Origin: Sipunculus nudus
Taxonomy: Eukaryota > Annelida > Sipuncula > Golfingiida > Sipunculidae
DNA: 64,000 nt
NCBI GenBank assembly: GCA_026874595.1
Contig: CM049315.1
Span: 4,584,664 to 4,648,663 of the forward strand
Direction: 5' to 3'
Part shown: one piece after another, positions 1-13,202 of the stretch
Position numbering within the stretch: position 1 is the stretch's first letter
Layout of the letters: the number at the start of each line of letters is the position of its first letter
Program-made: the position numbers and the translations under genes
Notes under the pieces: generated by a model
What the model was told of the DNA's origin: nothing
Database searches by the model: none
What the model saw: the letters and a program-made list of their open reading frames with translations, nothing else

Positions 1-831
1 CTGTTCATCTTCCTTGAGTTAAAATCACTCATATCTCTGCAGTCGTTTGACTAATTCACTTAAAATTCTGCATGGGTATACATCCTAGATAGCTTTCTTG
101 ATTTTATGACAGGTGGCGCCACCTACACTCAGGTTAATGCTGCAGACATCCATGCTCATATCTTGGGAACCGTTTGACCAATGAGGAAAAATTTTTTACA
201 CAAATGTAGCCCTTGGATAGCTTTATAACATACATAAAAATGGTGGTGCCACCTGCAGCCATTTTTGCACAGCGTCTATCTGTTTGTCAGCCTTGGGTAA
301 ATAATCACTCATATCTCTGCAGTGGTTTGACCAAATTACCTGTAATTCGGCATGCGTATACATTCTGGATAGCTTTCTTGATGTAATGACAGGTGGCGCC
401 AGCTTCATTCACGTTCACGCTGCAGACATTATTCCTTATATCTCTGGACTCGATTGACCAATCAGGAAAAAAAATTTACACAAATGTAGCCCTTGGATAG
501 CTTTATAACATACACAAAAATGGTGGCGCCACCTGCAGCCTATTTTGCACAGCGTCCATCTGTTTGTCTGCTGTGGGATAAAATCACTCATATCTCTGCA
601 GTGGTTTGACTTTTTCACCTGAAATTTTGCATGTGTATACATCTTGGATAGTTTCTTGTTCAAATAACAGGTGGCGCCACCTGCAGACATGTTTACGTTG
701 CAGAGATCCATTCTAATATGTAACACATGTAACTCTATTTCCCCTTGCCACTCAATCCATGCCTCACTTCACCCGTCCTACTCTGATTTTGGCGGATACA
801 CGTAGTTGCTTGTTGACTACCCGTATTCTAG
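1..831 (+). mobile_element. family B element, 5' part outside window
   Basis: Tandem core with GGTGGCGCCACC-type palindromes at 112, 242 (degenerate), 392 (partial), 522 and 670, spaced 130/150/130/148. The 3' end has GGCGGATA, the stem-loop GTAGTT...GACTAC, and CTAG at 828-831 followed by T. Confidence 0.8.
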
Positions 832-1979
832 TTTCCAGATGATAACTCCATTTTGGTTTGACATATTGGTTTCAAGCTTAACTTATATATGACTCACTAC
901 TAAAGTAAGAGCCGTGTTGATTGTGGGGTCCAACAGTCAAAGGTCCAGGTCACAGGACTCATTTCTTTAAAAATGAATGCATATGTATTTGAAGCCAAAC
1001 TTTTTATCCCAAAGCTATCTTCAAGATATTTCTAACCTGCCAATAAGGGAAGATTCTGTTCAAATTTGGGGTCATGAGGTCAAACATCAAGGTCACAGTT
1101 CCCATTTATTTAGAAAGATTGTGGATGCATTATAAGCCAAACTTTTCATCCCAAACCGTCCATCTTGCACATATAGCTGAGCTGCCAATAGGGGAAGAAC
1201 CTGATTGATTTGGGGGTCACAAGGTCAAAGGTCATAGTTACAAGGGCCCATCTGTCCATATATTTTTTTCTGGATGATAACTCCAGTTTTGATTGACATA
1301 TTGGTTTCAATTTGACTTATATATGACTCGTTTATAATGTAATAACCCTTTTGATTTTGGGGTCATAAGGCCAAAGGTCAGGGTCACAGGACCCACTTCT
1401 TTAAAAAGATTATTGATATATTTTTAGCCAAACTTTCTGTCCCAAACCTACTATCTTCCAGATGTTGCTCACCTGCCAATAGTGGAAGTAACTTATGGAT
1501 TTTGGGGTCACAAGGTCAAAGGTCAAGGTCATTGGGGCAAACAATCCACATATTAGTTTCAAGATGATAACACCAGTTTGGTTTGAAATATTGGTTTCAA
1601 ACTTAACTTATATATGGCCCACCACTAAAGTAAGAACTGTTGATTCTGGGGTCATGAGAGCAAAGGTCAAGGTCACAGGACCCACTACTTTAGAAAGATT
1701 GTGGATGCATTTTAAGCCAAACTTTTCATCTCAATCCTTCCATCATCAACATGTGGTGCACCTGCCAATAGGGGAAGTTTCCTTTTGATTTTGGGGTCAC
1801 AAGGTCAAAGGTTAAGGTCACAGGGCCCATCCATTCACACATTAGTTTATGGATGATAACTCCAGTTTGGGTAGACAGGTTGGCTTCAAACTGATCACAG
1901 GACCAATATTTTGGAAAACCTCTAAACATATATCCATATAGACAAATGCAGCTGAGCGTCGAGACCCATGGATCCCTAG
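832..1979 (+). mobile_element. family D element (AGGTCA-rich core), 5' end missing
   Basis: Roughly 190-bp repeating core with GGGGTCACAAGGTCAAAGGT-type motifs at about 930, 1080, 1220, 1370, 1510, 1660 and 1800. Ends with GCTGAGCGTCGAGACCCATG and CTAG at 1976-1979, then T. It abuts the preceding family B end. Confidence 0.7.
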
Positions 1980-2430
1980 TTGTGAATATAGATCCCTTAA
2001 ATGTTTAAGTGCATATACAAAGTATTATACATTAATGAATAGACCATGTTGAGATTCATGACTTCAGAGTCTGTAAATATATCTATCAGGTAAATATTTG
2101 GACAGTGTCATATGAGGCAGATAAAACTGTTTATTTTTCACAAGCTTTGGAGCCTTTTTCTATGTATTTTACAAACAATGCTCTTCTGTTGCATGTACAA
2201 TCATTATTGGAACACGAGCAACATCACATGTATGTATTTGGAACTAAGAGAGAGGAAACTATTCATCTTATAAATGATATTGACAAATGGCTGTAGCATT
2301 TGGATTAACATTTTAGAGTACAACAAAATAACAAAAGCTGTAACCACTTTTCTTTTCGCAAGTATTTCATATTTTTCTGTCATAGGCAAATTTAGCTGAG
2401 CGCCACGAGTTATGACCCATGGGTGCCTTG
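1980..2430 (+). mobile_element. probable remnant ending in a family A-type tail
   Basis: The tail at about 2394-2430 reads TTAGCTGAGCGCC, GACCCATGGGTGCCTTG, then TTTT. This is the 3' end design of family A. The sequence before it was not matched to a known core. Confidence 0.5.
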
Positions 2431-3590
2431 TTTTGACAGTTTTAAAAAATTCATTACTGGTAGGACAGATTTGAAGTGTGTGGGAATGTATAGCCATAAT
2501 AACAGCTGTCAGCATGTTACAATACATAAATTAAAATCAGACTGCTGGTTGATCTCAGATAGTCTGATTTATCCTTGACAACAACACCTGGATCATGACA
2601 ACAGCATGTTATCTGTGTAACAATACTGGAATGACATCTCTTTAACATTGAAAAGAGAATTCTTTTGCCGGTGTATCTGTTCAAGTGCACGTAATTTCCT
2701 CCTCTTCCATGTCTTGACTTAATGGATCAATATTTCCATGGTGTAGTTTCTCCATAAATGGGTTAAGACATCAATAAGCATGGGATTTGATGATTGTTGT
2801 TCCTGTCCGAAGGTGACATTGCCCTGGGGTGACTGTCTGAGAAAGGGGACAGGATGTCCATAAACTGAACCAGGGTACCGGGCCTTTGTTCAGCTCTCTG
2901 CTGTAAGGTGTAAATTTGATGTGTGGGCAAGATGGATCATAAGTTGATCAATACCAATCTCTTGAAATTAAAACAAATTTTCAAACCGACTGGGTAAGGT
3001 ACTCCTCATATCTCAGACCCCCAGGGAGTAATGAAAGTTTCTTTTACATTCTCTGGAGTAGCTTTGCTTCATCCCTGATTAGAAGATAAAACACCCCACC
3101 TACACAGTTTATGCTTGATTAACCACTGCTTGTTCAATCTGGATTTATGCAACAAGGAAGAGTTCACAAACTGATTGGGTTCATAACTGCTGAGAGGGCC
3201 ACACAAGGGAACTCTAGATTGACTTTTAGAACTTCCTCAGTGGGCAAGATTATCTGTGGTCAAGGGGATGGACATCACCCAGAGGTCAAGGTGTGGAACG
3301 ATGCAGCAAAATGTACCTGGGCATAAATTTCAACAGGAATTGTCTGTTTCAGTCAAATATTTTTTCACTGAAGAAAATTTTTGTTATTTGAGTATAATCA
3401 CTGCCATTAATGAATATGTTGGAAGTAAATAGCATCCCCATGTCTCAATAAGCATCATAAATTAAGAACTTTGGGTATTGTCTTTTGTTAACATATTCAT
3501 TAAGAGGAATGAAACCTGCTAAATTAGGTGCAGGGCTTGGTATTGAGGACTATCTGACTGTCAAGTACATGTATTTTTTTGCAATTTAGA
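2431..3590. other. no recognised feature
   Basis: Unique-looking AT-rich sequence. I looked for a bHLH exon of the PAS gene (basic region ending R-x-R-R/K) and did not see one. Confidence 0.5.
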
Positions 3591-3596
3591 TAGCCT

Positions 3597-3785
3597 TGAG
3601 CAACCATCCAGAATCTTCCTGGGAAGAATGAGAATTCCCAATGTTCCTGGGAATGATGGTAGTCAAGTGATGGTATGAAATAATTCCTGTTCTTCCTGGA
3701 AAAAAGCCTCGAATTCCGTTTTGAAATTCAAACCTGGGAAGAATGAGAATTCTCATGTTTCCAAGAAGAAACAAGAGTCATTTCA
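3597..3785 (+). repeat. dispersed repeat rich in GAATGAGAATTC, copy 1
   Basis: Contains TCCAGAATCTTCCTGGGAAG and two GAAGAATGAGAATTC motifs. It matches 12258-12420 in the opposite orientation; together they bracket the nested element pile 3844-12190. Confidence 0.65.
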
Positions 3786-3843
3786 TGCCAGCTTTGAAAT
3801 TGTTATATTTATCTTTAAAAAGAATCTTTCACATATATTTTTT

Positions 3844-5017
3844 ATGCCCCCGCCACAAAGTGGCCGGGGCATATAGTTTTACCCATGTCCGTCCTTCCGT
3901 CATTCTGAAATCAAACAGTTGTACAGACTTTTTTTCGCAATGCCTGCAGATATTGGCCTGATTTTTGGTGTGTAGGCAGATAATGACCAGTTACAGATCG
4001 AGTTCGCGTTTTGTCCCAGTTGACCTTCTTTTGACTGTTTTACGGCTCCTAAACTTTGAAAATTTCATGAAAAATAGAAATTTTCATGACAAATACACAT
4101 GTACGGACTTTTTTTCGCAATGCCTGCAGATATTGGCCTGATTTTTGGTGTGTGGGCAGATATAGACCAGTTCCAGATTGAGTTCGCGTTTCGTCCAGGT
4201 TGACCTACTTTTGACCGTTTTACGGCCCCTGAACATAGAAAATTTCATGAAAAATATGAAATTTCATGACAAATACACATGTACAGACTTTTCTTCGCAA
4301 TACCTGCAGATATTGGCCTGATTTTTGGTGTGTGGGCAGATAATGACCAGTAACAGAGAGAGTTCACGTTTTGTCCCAGTTGACCTACTTTTGACCATTT
4401 GACAGTGCTCTAACATAGAAAATTTCATAAAAAAGTGCACATGTATGGACTTTTTTTCGCAGTGCCTGCAGATGGGGGCCTGATTTTTTGTGTGTAGGCA
4501 GATAATGACCAGTTACAGATCGAGTTCTTGTTTTGTCCCAGTTGACCTACTTTTGACCATTTGACTGCTCCTGAACATAAAGATGTTTCATGAAAAATAG
4601 AAATTTTCATAACAAATGCATATGTACTGACTTTTTTTCCTCAATGCTTGCAGATACCACTCTGATTTTTATATATGTGGGCAGATAGTGACAGTTACAG
4701 ATCGAGTTCGTGTTTCGTCCCGGTTGACCTACTTTTGATTGTTTTACGGCTCCTAAACATAGAAAATTTCATGAAAGACAGAAATTTTTATGGAAAATGC
4801 ACATGTATGGATTTTTTTTCACAGTGCCTGTATATACTGGCATGATTTTTGGTGTGTTGCTTGATAATGACCCGTTACAGATCGAGTTTGCATTTTGCCC
4901 TTGTTGACCTACTTTTAACCATACGACACCTCCTGAACTTAAAAAAATTTTCAAAATTTTACAAATGTTTCTAATTTGCCCCAGGCAGGGGCATTCGTGT
5001 CATTCCGACACATCTAG
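3844..5017 (+). mobile_element. family C element, complete (1.17 kb)
   Basis: 5' hairpin ATGCCCCCGCCAC...GTGGCCGGGGCAT, a short GTCCGTCC tract, and about six tandem units of 160-190 bp (TGCCTGCAGATATTGGCCTG at 3941, 4121 and so on). A second GGGGCAT precedes the stem-loop GTGTC-ATTCC-GACAC and CTAG at 5014-5017. Flanked by T on both sides. No coding capacity. This is the HINE/pearl type of non-autonomous Helitron-like element by architecture. Confidence 0.8.
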
Positions 5018-5284
5018 TTTTAATTTTGTACTTAAAGATGTTAAGTAAAATAAAGCTACACAAAAAATATCCATTTCTGTTAATACAATAAGACGCATAC
5101 TATTTGCAAGTTGGTTAAGTATCAAATTATGAAATTCATTTTTTGTCATATTTTTTTTTGGCCGTCATATAAAAATGTCAAATACTGGTTCTTGCCACAG
5201 AATTAAAATAAAATAAAATTACCTTCCATTTCAAAAGGTCATAAATGGTTACACCTGATGCTACAAAGAGTGATATGATTTTTT
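5018..5284. other. AT-rich spacer between two elements
   Basis: No core or terminal motif recognised. It separates the family C copy from family A copy A1. Confidence 0.5.
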
Positions 5285-8200
5285 AGCTCAGCTGACTATA
5301 AGTCATCTGAGCTATAGTCGTGGTCCATTGTCCGTCGTCCGTCCGTCTGTCCGTCCGTCCGTCCGTCCGTCCGTCCGTCCGTAGATGTGGCACGTTTTGA
5401 AACCGTAAGACCTAGGAATCCAAAATTCAGCATAATGTTAGATGTCCCCAAGATCTCCTACCAAGCCGAAAACTGGGTCTTTGCGACTTCATTCCTTTGA
5501 GAAATTAAGGAAAAACCTCAATTTTTTATTAAAAACCTATTTTCACACTTCAGGACTGCCTAATATCAAAACCACTCATCTGTTTTTCCTCATATCAACC
5601 ATAAATATTCCTCTATATAATTCCTATGTACTTGCCAGAAATTAGGTCTGTATTATATAATTTAAAAAAGTTATGGGCCCAAACATAATGCATTTTGTAA
5701 ATAATCAGGAAAGAAATTTTATCACTTTACACAAAACTTGTTAAAGCTAAGCACTTTTTTTCCAGTAATATTACTTTTATTAATCAAAAGTAAATTGTAT
5801 ACCCAAAATTAGATCAAAATCTTTTAAATTTTTTAAAATATTAGCAAAAATAAAAAATTGGTACCTTAAATTTTGCCCAACTTTGACCATGGCACGTTTT
5901 TTTTGCTGTAACTGCTGTGGATTTAATTTTCACAGCATGTTTTTGTTAGCATTTCAACTGTTAACACCAAAAATTTGAAACCAGTTGATCAAAAACTGTA
6001 GATTTTATTCAAGTTTTCATGCACCATGTCACATATTGCTAGTGTTATGCAGTTTGCTAGAGCTCAGCTCCCGAGCTTCAGCTCTAAGTTCCTTAAATTT
6101 GGCATACAGTTAGATTTCTCCAAAATCCCCTACCATGCCAAGAATTTGGTCACTAGGACTTAATTCCTTCGAGATATCAATGAAAAACTTCATTTTTCCA
6201 TTAAAAACCCATTGTTACACTTTAAGACTGCCTAATATCAAAACCACTGATCTGACTTTGATCATATATAATATACATATTTTTCTATACATTCGCTATG
6301 CACATGCCAGAAATGATGTCAGTATTGTGTATTTTTTTTAAGTTATGGGCCCAAACATAATGCACTTTGTAAAAAATCAAGAAATATATTTACTCCCTTA
6401 ACAAGGGCATTGCTGAAGCTAGAGATTTTATTGTCAGGGTTGTAACATTATTTAATCAAGTTTCAATTGAATACCCAAAATTAGTTCTGAATTTTTCAAA
6501 TTTTATAAGTTATTAGTATAAATATAAAATTAGTACCATAAATTTTGCCCAACTGTGACCATGGCACGTTTGTTTCCTGAGAGCACTTTTGATATAATTT
6601 CATATCATGCACACATAAGGATTTCAGCTTTTTAGTTTAGAAAGCTGAAAGAAATTGGCCAAATATTGTAGCTTTTATTTATGTTTTTTATGAGACCCTG
6701 TCAGACTTTGGCTCTCTCCAGCCCCTGTTGAGTCACCTGTATGTTGACCTTGTTGACCTTTCATCAAATTATGCACGCTTGAGGCGAGAATCCAGGCAGC
6801 TTATGGCCAGCCACAGTTGATCCAGGTGTCCAACCCAACTCATCTAGTAGTTTTAACCAACAACATAACAATAAACAATAAATTATTAGCTCAGCTGACT
6901 ATAAGTCATCTGAGCTATAGTCGTGGTCCATTGTCCGTCGTCCGTCCGTCTGTCCGTCTGTCCGTCCGTCCGTCCGTCCGTCTGTCCGTCCGTCCGTCCG
7001 TAGATGTGGCACGTTTTGAAACCGTAAGACCTAGGAATCCAAAATTCAGCATAATGTTAGATGTCCCCAAGATCTCCTACCAAGCCGAAAACTGGGTCTT
7101 TGCGACTTCGTTCCTTTGAGAAATTAAGGAAAAACCTCAATTTTTTATTAAAAACCTATTTTCACACTTCAGGACTGCCTAATATCAAAACGACTCAACT
7201 GTTTTTCCTTATATTTACCATAAATATTCCTCTATATAGTTCCTATGTACATGCCAGAAATTATGTCTGTATTATATAATTTAAAAAAGTTATGAGCCCA
7301 AACATAATGCATTTTGTAAAAAATCAGGAAAGATATTTGATCACTTAACACAAAACTTGTTAAAGCTATGGACTTTTTTTCCAGTAATATAACTTTAATT
7401 AATCAAAATTAAATTGTATACCCAAAATTAGATCAAAATCTTTTAAATTTTTTAAAAATATTAACAAAAATAAAAAATTGGTACCTTAAATTTAGCCCAA
7501 CTTTGACCATGGCACGTTTTTTTCCTGTAAGTACTGTGGATTTAATTTTCACAGCATGTTTTTGTTAGCATTTTGTCTGTTAACACCAAAAATTTGAAAC
7601 CAGTTGATCAAAAACTGTAGATTTTATTCAAGTTTTCAAACACCATGTAACATATTGTTTACATCAAGTTAGTGTTATGCAGTTTGCAAGAGCTCAGCTC
7701 CCCAGCTTCAGCTCTCAGTTCCTAAAATTTGGCATACAATTAGATGTCTCCAAAATCCCCTACCATGCCAAGAATTTGGTCACTAGGACTTAATACCTTC
7801 GAGATATTAATGAAAAACTTCCTTTTTCCATTAAAAACCCATTGTTACACTTCAAGACTGCCTAATATCAAAACAACTGATCTGACTTTAATCATATATA
7901 ATATACATATTTTTCTATACATTCTCTATGCACATGCCAGATATGATGTCAGTATTGCGTAACTGTTTTAAGTTATGGGCGCAAACATAATGCACTTTGT
8001 AAAAAATCAAGAAATAATTTACTCCCTTAACAAGGAGATTGCTGAAGCTAGAGATTTTTTTGTCAGGGATGTAACATTATTTAATCAAGATTCAATTGAA
8101 TACCCAAAATTAGTTCTGAATTTTTCAGATTTTATAAGTTATTAGTATAAATATAAAATTAGTACCTTATATTTTGCTCAACTTTGACCATGGCACGTTT

Positions 8201-10470
8201 GTTTCCTGTGAGCACTGTTGATATAATTTTCATGTCATGCACACATAAGGATTTCAGCTTTTTAGTTTAGAAAGCTGAAAGAAATTGGCCAAAAATTGTA
8301 GCTTTTGTTAATGTTTCTATGAGACCATGTCAGACTTTGGCCCTCTCCAGGCCCTCTGGAGTCACCTGTATTTTGACCTTGTTGAACTTTCAGCAAATTA
8401 TGCATGCTTGACGCGAGGCATAAACTGGGCTCCAGGCAGCTTATTATATAATGGCCAGCCACAGTTGATCCAGGTGTCCAACCCAACTCATCTAGTAGTT
8501 TTAACCAACAACATAACAATAAACAATAAATTGATAAATTTGTGTTGGTTTTTAATAACAAATTAAAGAAAAATAGAAAAGGATTTGTTAGTTTATAATA
8601 ACAGGAAATTAACTTGCAGTTACTGATGATATAAGAATCTTGTATCGATGGATAGAATGTCATGTATTCCAAATAACACCATGCAGTCACCTATGGTATT
8701 TTTCAGTTCAATTTTAATGATAAAAAAGTAAATCATATTATTCATTACTAATGATTGGGGATCATATGAAGGAAATTAATGATAGACAAAGATGCAGTTG
8801 ATAATATTAATCTAGATTCCTACTGTGTCTAGTGTGTACATTGATGTGAAATTAGTCCAAAATGAATATATTACATTATTTTTTTAAATATAAATAAAAG
8901 CCATAAAACCAGGTACTTATGATCATTATTTAAATGTGTTAATTTTGTATATTCTGGATTCTCAACATCATTGTTTGGTGAAAACTGAATAAATACCTGA
9001 CATGGTGCGATTAATTTGCAATTGTATTTAAATACGAATATGAATATGTACTCCATTATAAAATTTCTTGCATAAAGAACGGTAAAAATGGAAGTATATG
9101 AATACCAGTGCAAATACTTTCAAAATGTATTCATGAATGCATTCATGAATATATTCTTTAATATTATTTTAATAATCATTTCAGTTATATTTCTTTTTAA
9201 AAAATCATAAGATTCTCTTATTATTTTTAATAAAAATTATATTTGGGACAATATTTGTAAAATTATTTAATAAATAGTTAAACTCTTATATTATATGTTC
9301 TGCTTATAAGTTATATGGCCAAGTCAAAATCTGTGTGACAATAGTACTCCATTTGTTAATAAAATAAATGAAATCAATCCTCTTCCCTGTCTCCAAAGAT
9401 ACTATCAAAATCATACATAAGCTAAACAACAACAACTTATAATACAGCTTATATTTATTACCACACAAAACCAGCACGTGAATCATATCTAAATCATATT
9501 TTTTATCATATATAACAGCTGAGCGCCGTGACCCATAGGTCCCTTGTTAAATTTTTCTTGGTTTTTAATAACAAATTAAAGAAAAATAGAAAAGGAATTT
9601 GTTAGTTTATAATAACAGGAAATTAACTTGCAGTTATTGATGATATAAGAATCTTGTATTGATGGGTAGAATGTCACATATTCCAAATAACACCATGCAG
9701 TCACCTATGGCATTTTTCAGTTCATTTTTAATGATAAAGAAGTAAATCATATTATTCATTACTAATCATTAGGGATTATATGAAGGAAATAAATGATAGA
9801 CAAAGATGCAGTTGATAATATTAATCTAGATTCCTACTGTGTCTAGTGTGTACATTGATGTGAAATTAGTCCAAAATGAATTTTTTACAGTTATTTTTTA
9901 ATATTAATAAAAGCCATAAAACCAGGTACTTATGATCATTATTTAAATGTGTGAATTTTGTATATTCTGGATTCTCAAAATCATTGTTTGGTGAAAACTG
10001 AATAAATACCAGACATGGTATATGAATACTCGTGCAAATACTTTCAAAATGTATTCATGAATGCATTCATGAATATATTCTTTAATATTATTTTAATAAT
10101 CATATCAGTTATATTTCATTTTAAAAAATCATATGATTCTCTTATTATATTTAATAAAAATTATATTTGGGACAATATTTGTAATTTTTTTAATAAATAG
10201 TTAAACTCTTATATTATATGTTCTGCTTATAAGTTATATGGCCAAGTCAAAATCTGTGTGACAATAGCACTCCATTTGTTAATAAAATAAATGAAATCAA
10301 TCCTCTTCCCTGTCTCCAAAGATCCTATCAAAATCATACATAAGCTTAACACCCACAACTCATAATACAGCTTATATTTATTACCACACAAAACCAGCAT
10401 GTGCCTCATTTCTAAAAAATATTTTTTTATCATATATTACAGCTGAGCGTTGTGACCCATAGGTCCCTTG
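5285..10470 (+). mobile_element. family A element copy A1, split by A2
   Basis: A1 occupies 5285-6887 and 9547-10470 (2527 bp without the insert). The 5' end is the hairpin AGCTCAGCTGACT-ATA-AGTCATCTGAGCT, then (GTCC)n. The core contains two diverged internal repeats of about 0.7 kb (AGACTGCCTAATATCAAAAC occurs in each half). The 3' end is CAGCTGAGCG, the stem-loop GACC-CATA-GGTC, and CTTG at 10467-10470. T runs flank it. Open frames within are short and unconserved. Confidence 0.85.
6888..9546 (+). mobile_element. family A element copy A2, complete (2659 bp), nested in A1
   Basis: Begins AGCTCAGCTGACTATAAGTC after AATTATT and ends GGTCCCTTG at 9546 before TTAAATTTTT. The flanks join to rebuild the interior of A1 (compare ATAAATTAATAAATTTTTAT at 39432), so the ends of the family are fixed at AGC...CTTG. 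Confidence 0.9.
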
Positions 10471-10584
10471 TTTTTTATTTTGTGTAGCTGAAAAGAAAAC
10501 AAAATTGTTTTATATATTTATTCATGATAAAAATATATATACGTTGACACATATGTAGTGACTGATGATTAACACATAATTACA

Positions 10585-10791
10585 CTAGAGACAATATGAA
10601 GATAACCTACTTGAACATATTGAACATAATACGTGGCTGTCATATATTAAGCCCTCCGCCTGAGTATATATTGCGTGCACTTGAGTTTTACCGACGCTTA
10701 ACTGCTGAGCCAGTTGGCGCTTACTGCATCCTGGTGTTTTCGCCTTGATTAACACCACTTTCTCCTTCAAGGAGCACTCTTTCCGAGGCAC
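10585..10791 (-). pseudogene. pogo/Tigger transposase N-terminal fragment (CENP-B-type HTH)
   Basis: 68 codons. Residues 1-42 contain MPRKECSLKEKVVLIKAK and CSKRQLAQQLSVGKTQVHAI, the first helix-turn-helix of pogo/Tigger/CENP-B DNA-binding domains. The expected continuation (I-L-K-x-K-x-E) is replaced by unrelated sequence and the DDE domain is absent. Non-functional remnant, ended by truncation rather than by a visible frameshift. Confidence 0.7.
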
Positions 10792-11492
10792 GGTCGCACA
10801 ATAGCAAGCAGTTTAAACGCAGAGTGAACTAGTAGAGCAATAAACTGACAACGATTTATCTGATAAGGCAAGACAACGGATTTGCCCCCATGCAAGCTTT
10901 GTATTTATACTTTGACTGACTGCTCAATACTCAGTGTGAGTAAGGTATGAGCACATTTAGGATTAACTAGATCATTAATTTGACCAATGAAGATCGAACA
11001 TTATGTGATGAGTAAAAATATTAAACTGTCACCCCCGCACTTTTGGTAGCTGTAATAAAGGTGATCACTGAGGGGCAATCAGCATCGCTAGCCCCAGACC
11101 CAAGGGAATTTAGCCAGGCAGACCGGCTATAATCAGCCGATAGTTACCCTCTTTGATCTACAACTTACGCCTCAACGAGTCCCAGCGCGGACACCGAGTC
11201 AGGAAGGGTTACACTAGGGTTGGGAACCGTTGTTACCCGTTTGATCTTTCGCTAAGACACCTGTGACAAGGCGCAGCCATTGACTTATGACAAAAGTTGT
11301 TTCAGTACTTATTAGCGGGGTCGCATTAGCGCTGGGGCCAGGATATCTGGTCGTAATTCTGAATTTAGGGGTGGTCGTAATTTTGTGTCATTTTTAAACA
11401 TAAATAAACTAAAAAAATTCGGGACCAAGCAAAGTGGTCGTTATTGTGGGGTGGTCGCAATTGTGGGGTAGTCGCAAGGCGGGGTTCCACTG
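10585..11492 (-). mobile_element. pogo/Tigger-like transposon remnant
   Basis: On the - strand, the end at 11492 reads CAGTGGAACCCCGCCTTG, next to TA, like a Tigger-type terminal repeat. About 700 bp in, a reading frame starts at 10791. No matching second end was found. Confidence 0.65.
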
Positions 11493-12188
11493 TATCTCAA
11501 AACTTTTACTGTTTTTCTTCATGACAGTCTTATATAAATGAAAAACATTACAATAGAATATTTCTACATCCATCTTTGTGCTGCCCTCACTTTTCCCTTA
11601 CTGAACCCCATCCAAAAGTCAGCCTCAGTAAGCAAGAACAAGATGAATCAGATATATTCATACTTTAATATTTTGTATAACTATTCGTCCATAGGTACCT
11701 ATGTACATGCCAGAAATTATGTCAATATTGTGTAATATGTAGACATAGTGGGCATCACAATAATGTACCTTGTCAAGACTAAAGAGATATTGTGTCTTAC
11801 AGTCACATATTCATAAATCATAACATCATATCTGTCAAATTGAACGCTTGCAGACTACCATACACTTTAGATCCTTCAACAAATAGCTTTATCATCATTC
11901 TACTTCTGCTTATTACTACTGTCATTGCATTCATATTTGCTCAAATATATCACATTTTCAAACCCCTCCTAAATAAATAAAAAATAAACCACTTTGTTTG
12001 ACTCTATTAATCCATCAGTCAGGTCATTTCATTTATCATTTACTCACATATTACATTACATTCCTTTATAATAGCCCAACATGTACATGATATTCATAAG
12101 CTTTATCGACTCGATATAGTATCACAGTGGAGAAACATTTATAGTCCAATCATGATCAGCTGAGCGCCGTGACCCATGGGTCCCTTGT
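11493..12188 (+). mobile_element. diverged family A-related fragment
   Basis: TACATGCCAGAAATTATGTC at 11703 is a family A core segment. The tail at about 12156-12187 reads CAGCTGAGCGCCGTGACCCA then TGGGTCCCTTG and T. The 5' part was probably displaced by the pogo-like insertion to its left. Confidence 0.6.
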
Positions 12189-12257
12189 TTTTTGTTTATT
12201 TTTATTTTAAAAACTGTCCCTACCTACAAAAGTATATCAATTTACAATTTATTTAGT

Positions 12258-12420
12258 TCTGGGAAAAATGAGAAGTCTTATTGTTCCAAGGGATAAAATA
12301 AAACATTCATTTCTCCCTGTTTTTTCCACAGGAAGAATAGGAATTCTTATTTTTCAAGGAAGAATTGGAATTCTCATTCTTCCTGGTAAGATTCTGGATC
12401 TTCCCATTTTCTCATTCTTC
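12258..12420 (-). repeat. dispersed repeat rich in GAATGAGAATTC, copy 2 (inverted)
   Basis: The reverse complement reads GATCCAGAATCTTACCAGGA then AGAATGAGAATTCC, matching 3597-3785. Confidence 0.65.
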
Positions 12421-13202
12421 CCTCAACATATACATGGAAAGGGTGACTGACAACACACTAACTGTGCAATGCCTCTGATTTTACAGGGGGTGATGCCTCT
12501 CACACTCTGTGTTACTTGTATTCTGTTTTTCAGAAGCACTTTCTGTGCTCCCCTGATGCTACCTAAACTTTGCCGTCTGTCTTATTCTTATACTTCAGAA
12601 ATATTTTAAAAGTTGCCAATAACAGTTATGGTAAGTGTTAATTTGGACAAGCCATGCCTGACAGGACAGCCAAGTTGATACATTTATATCACTCCCTGAA
12701 GTGACAGACCTCTGATTTTGGTGATGGTAACTGGGCCTTAGAATCAATTCCAATTGTTGATTCTTTACCTTCAATTGAATTTTTGATTCAATTATTACTT
12801 TAGTCGTACATTTCAGACTTTCTTTAAATAAAAGCTAATATATTGTGCCACAAAGATATTGGGTAATTTAGCAAGTTATGGAACATTGAAGCTCACCTTC
12901 TGTTTATGTATACAGTACTTGTGTATATGCATGTGAAGAGGTCTACTGGTAAGATGTGAGGCACATTCACAATAAATATCCTTGACACTGCGGCAGGCTC
13001 AAATTTACCCGCTCACAGATTGCTTTTGTGAGGCACATGCAAAAAATTCTAAATGAATCTATGCAAAGATCAAGAATTAATTACAATTAAACAGAATGGT
13101 TGCAGTTCAGTGCATGAATTATTTGATGTATTGTTCTATCCCTATAATATATAGATCTGGTTATTTAGTGGATAGCACTTTTAGTTCAGTTTGGCTGAGA
13201 AA

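Noticed and set aside
8262-8690. 142-codon open frame, - strand
   Set aside because: Lies inside family A copy A2. The equivalent frame is broken or differs in A3-A5, and no protein motif is visible.
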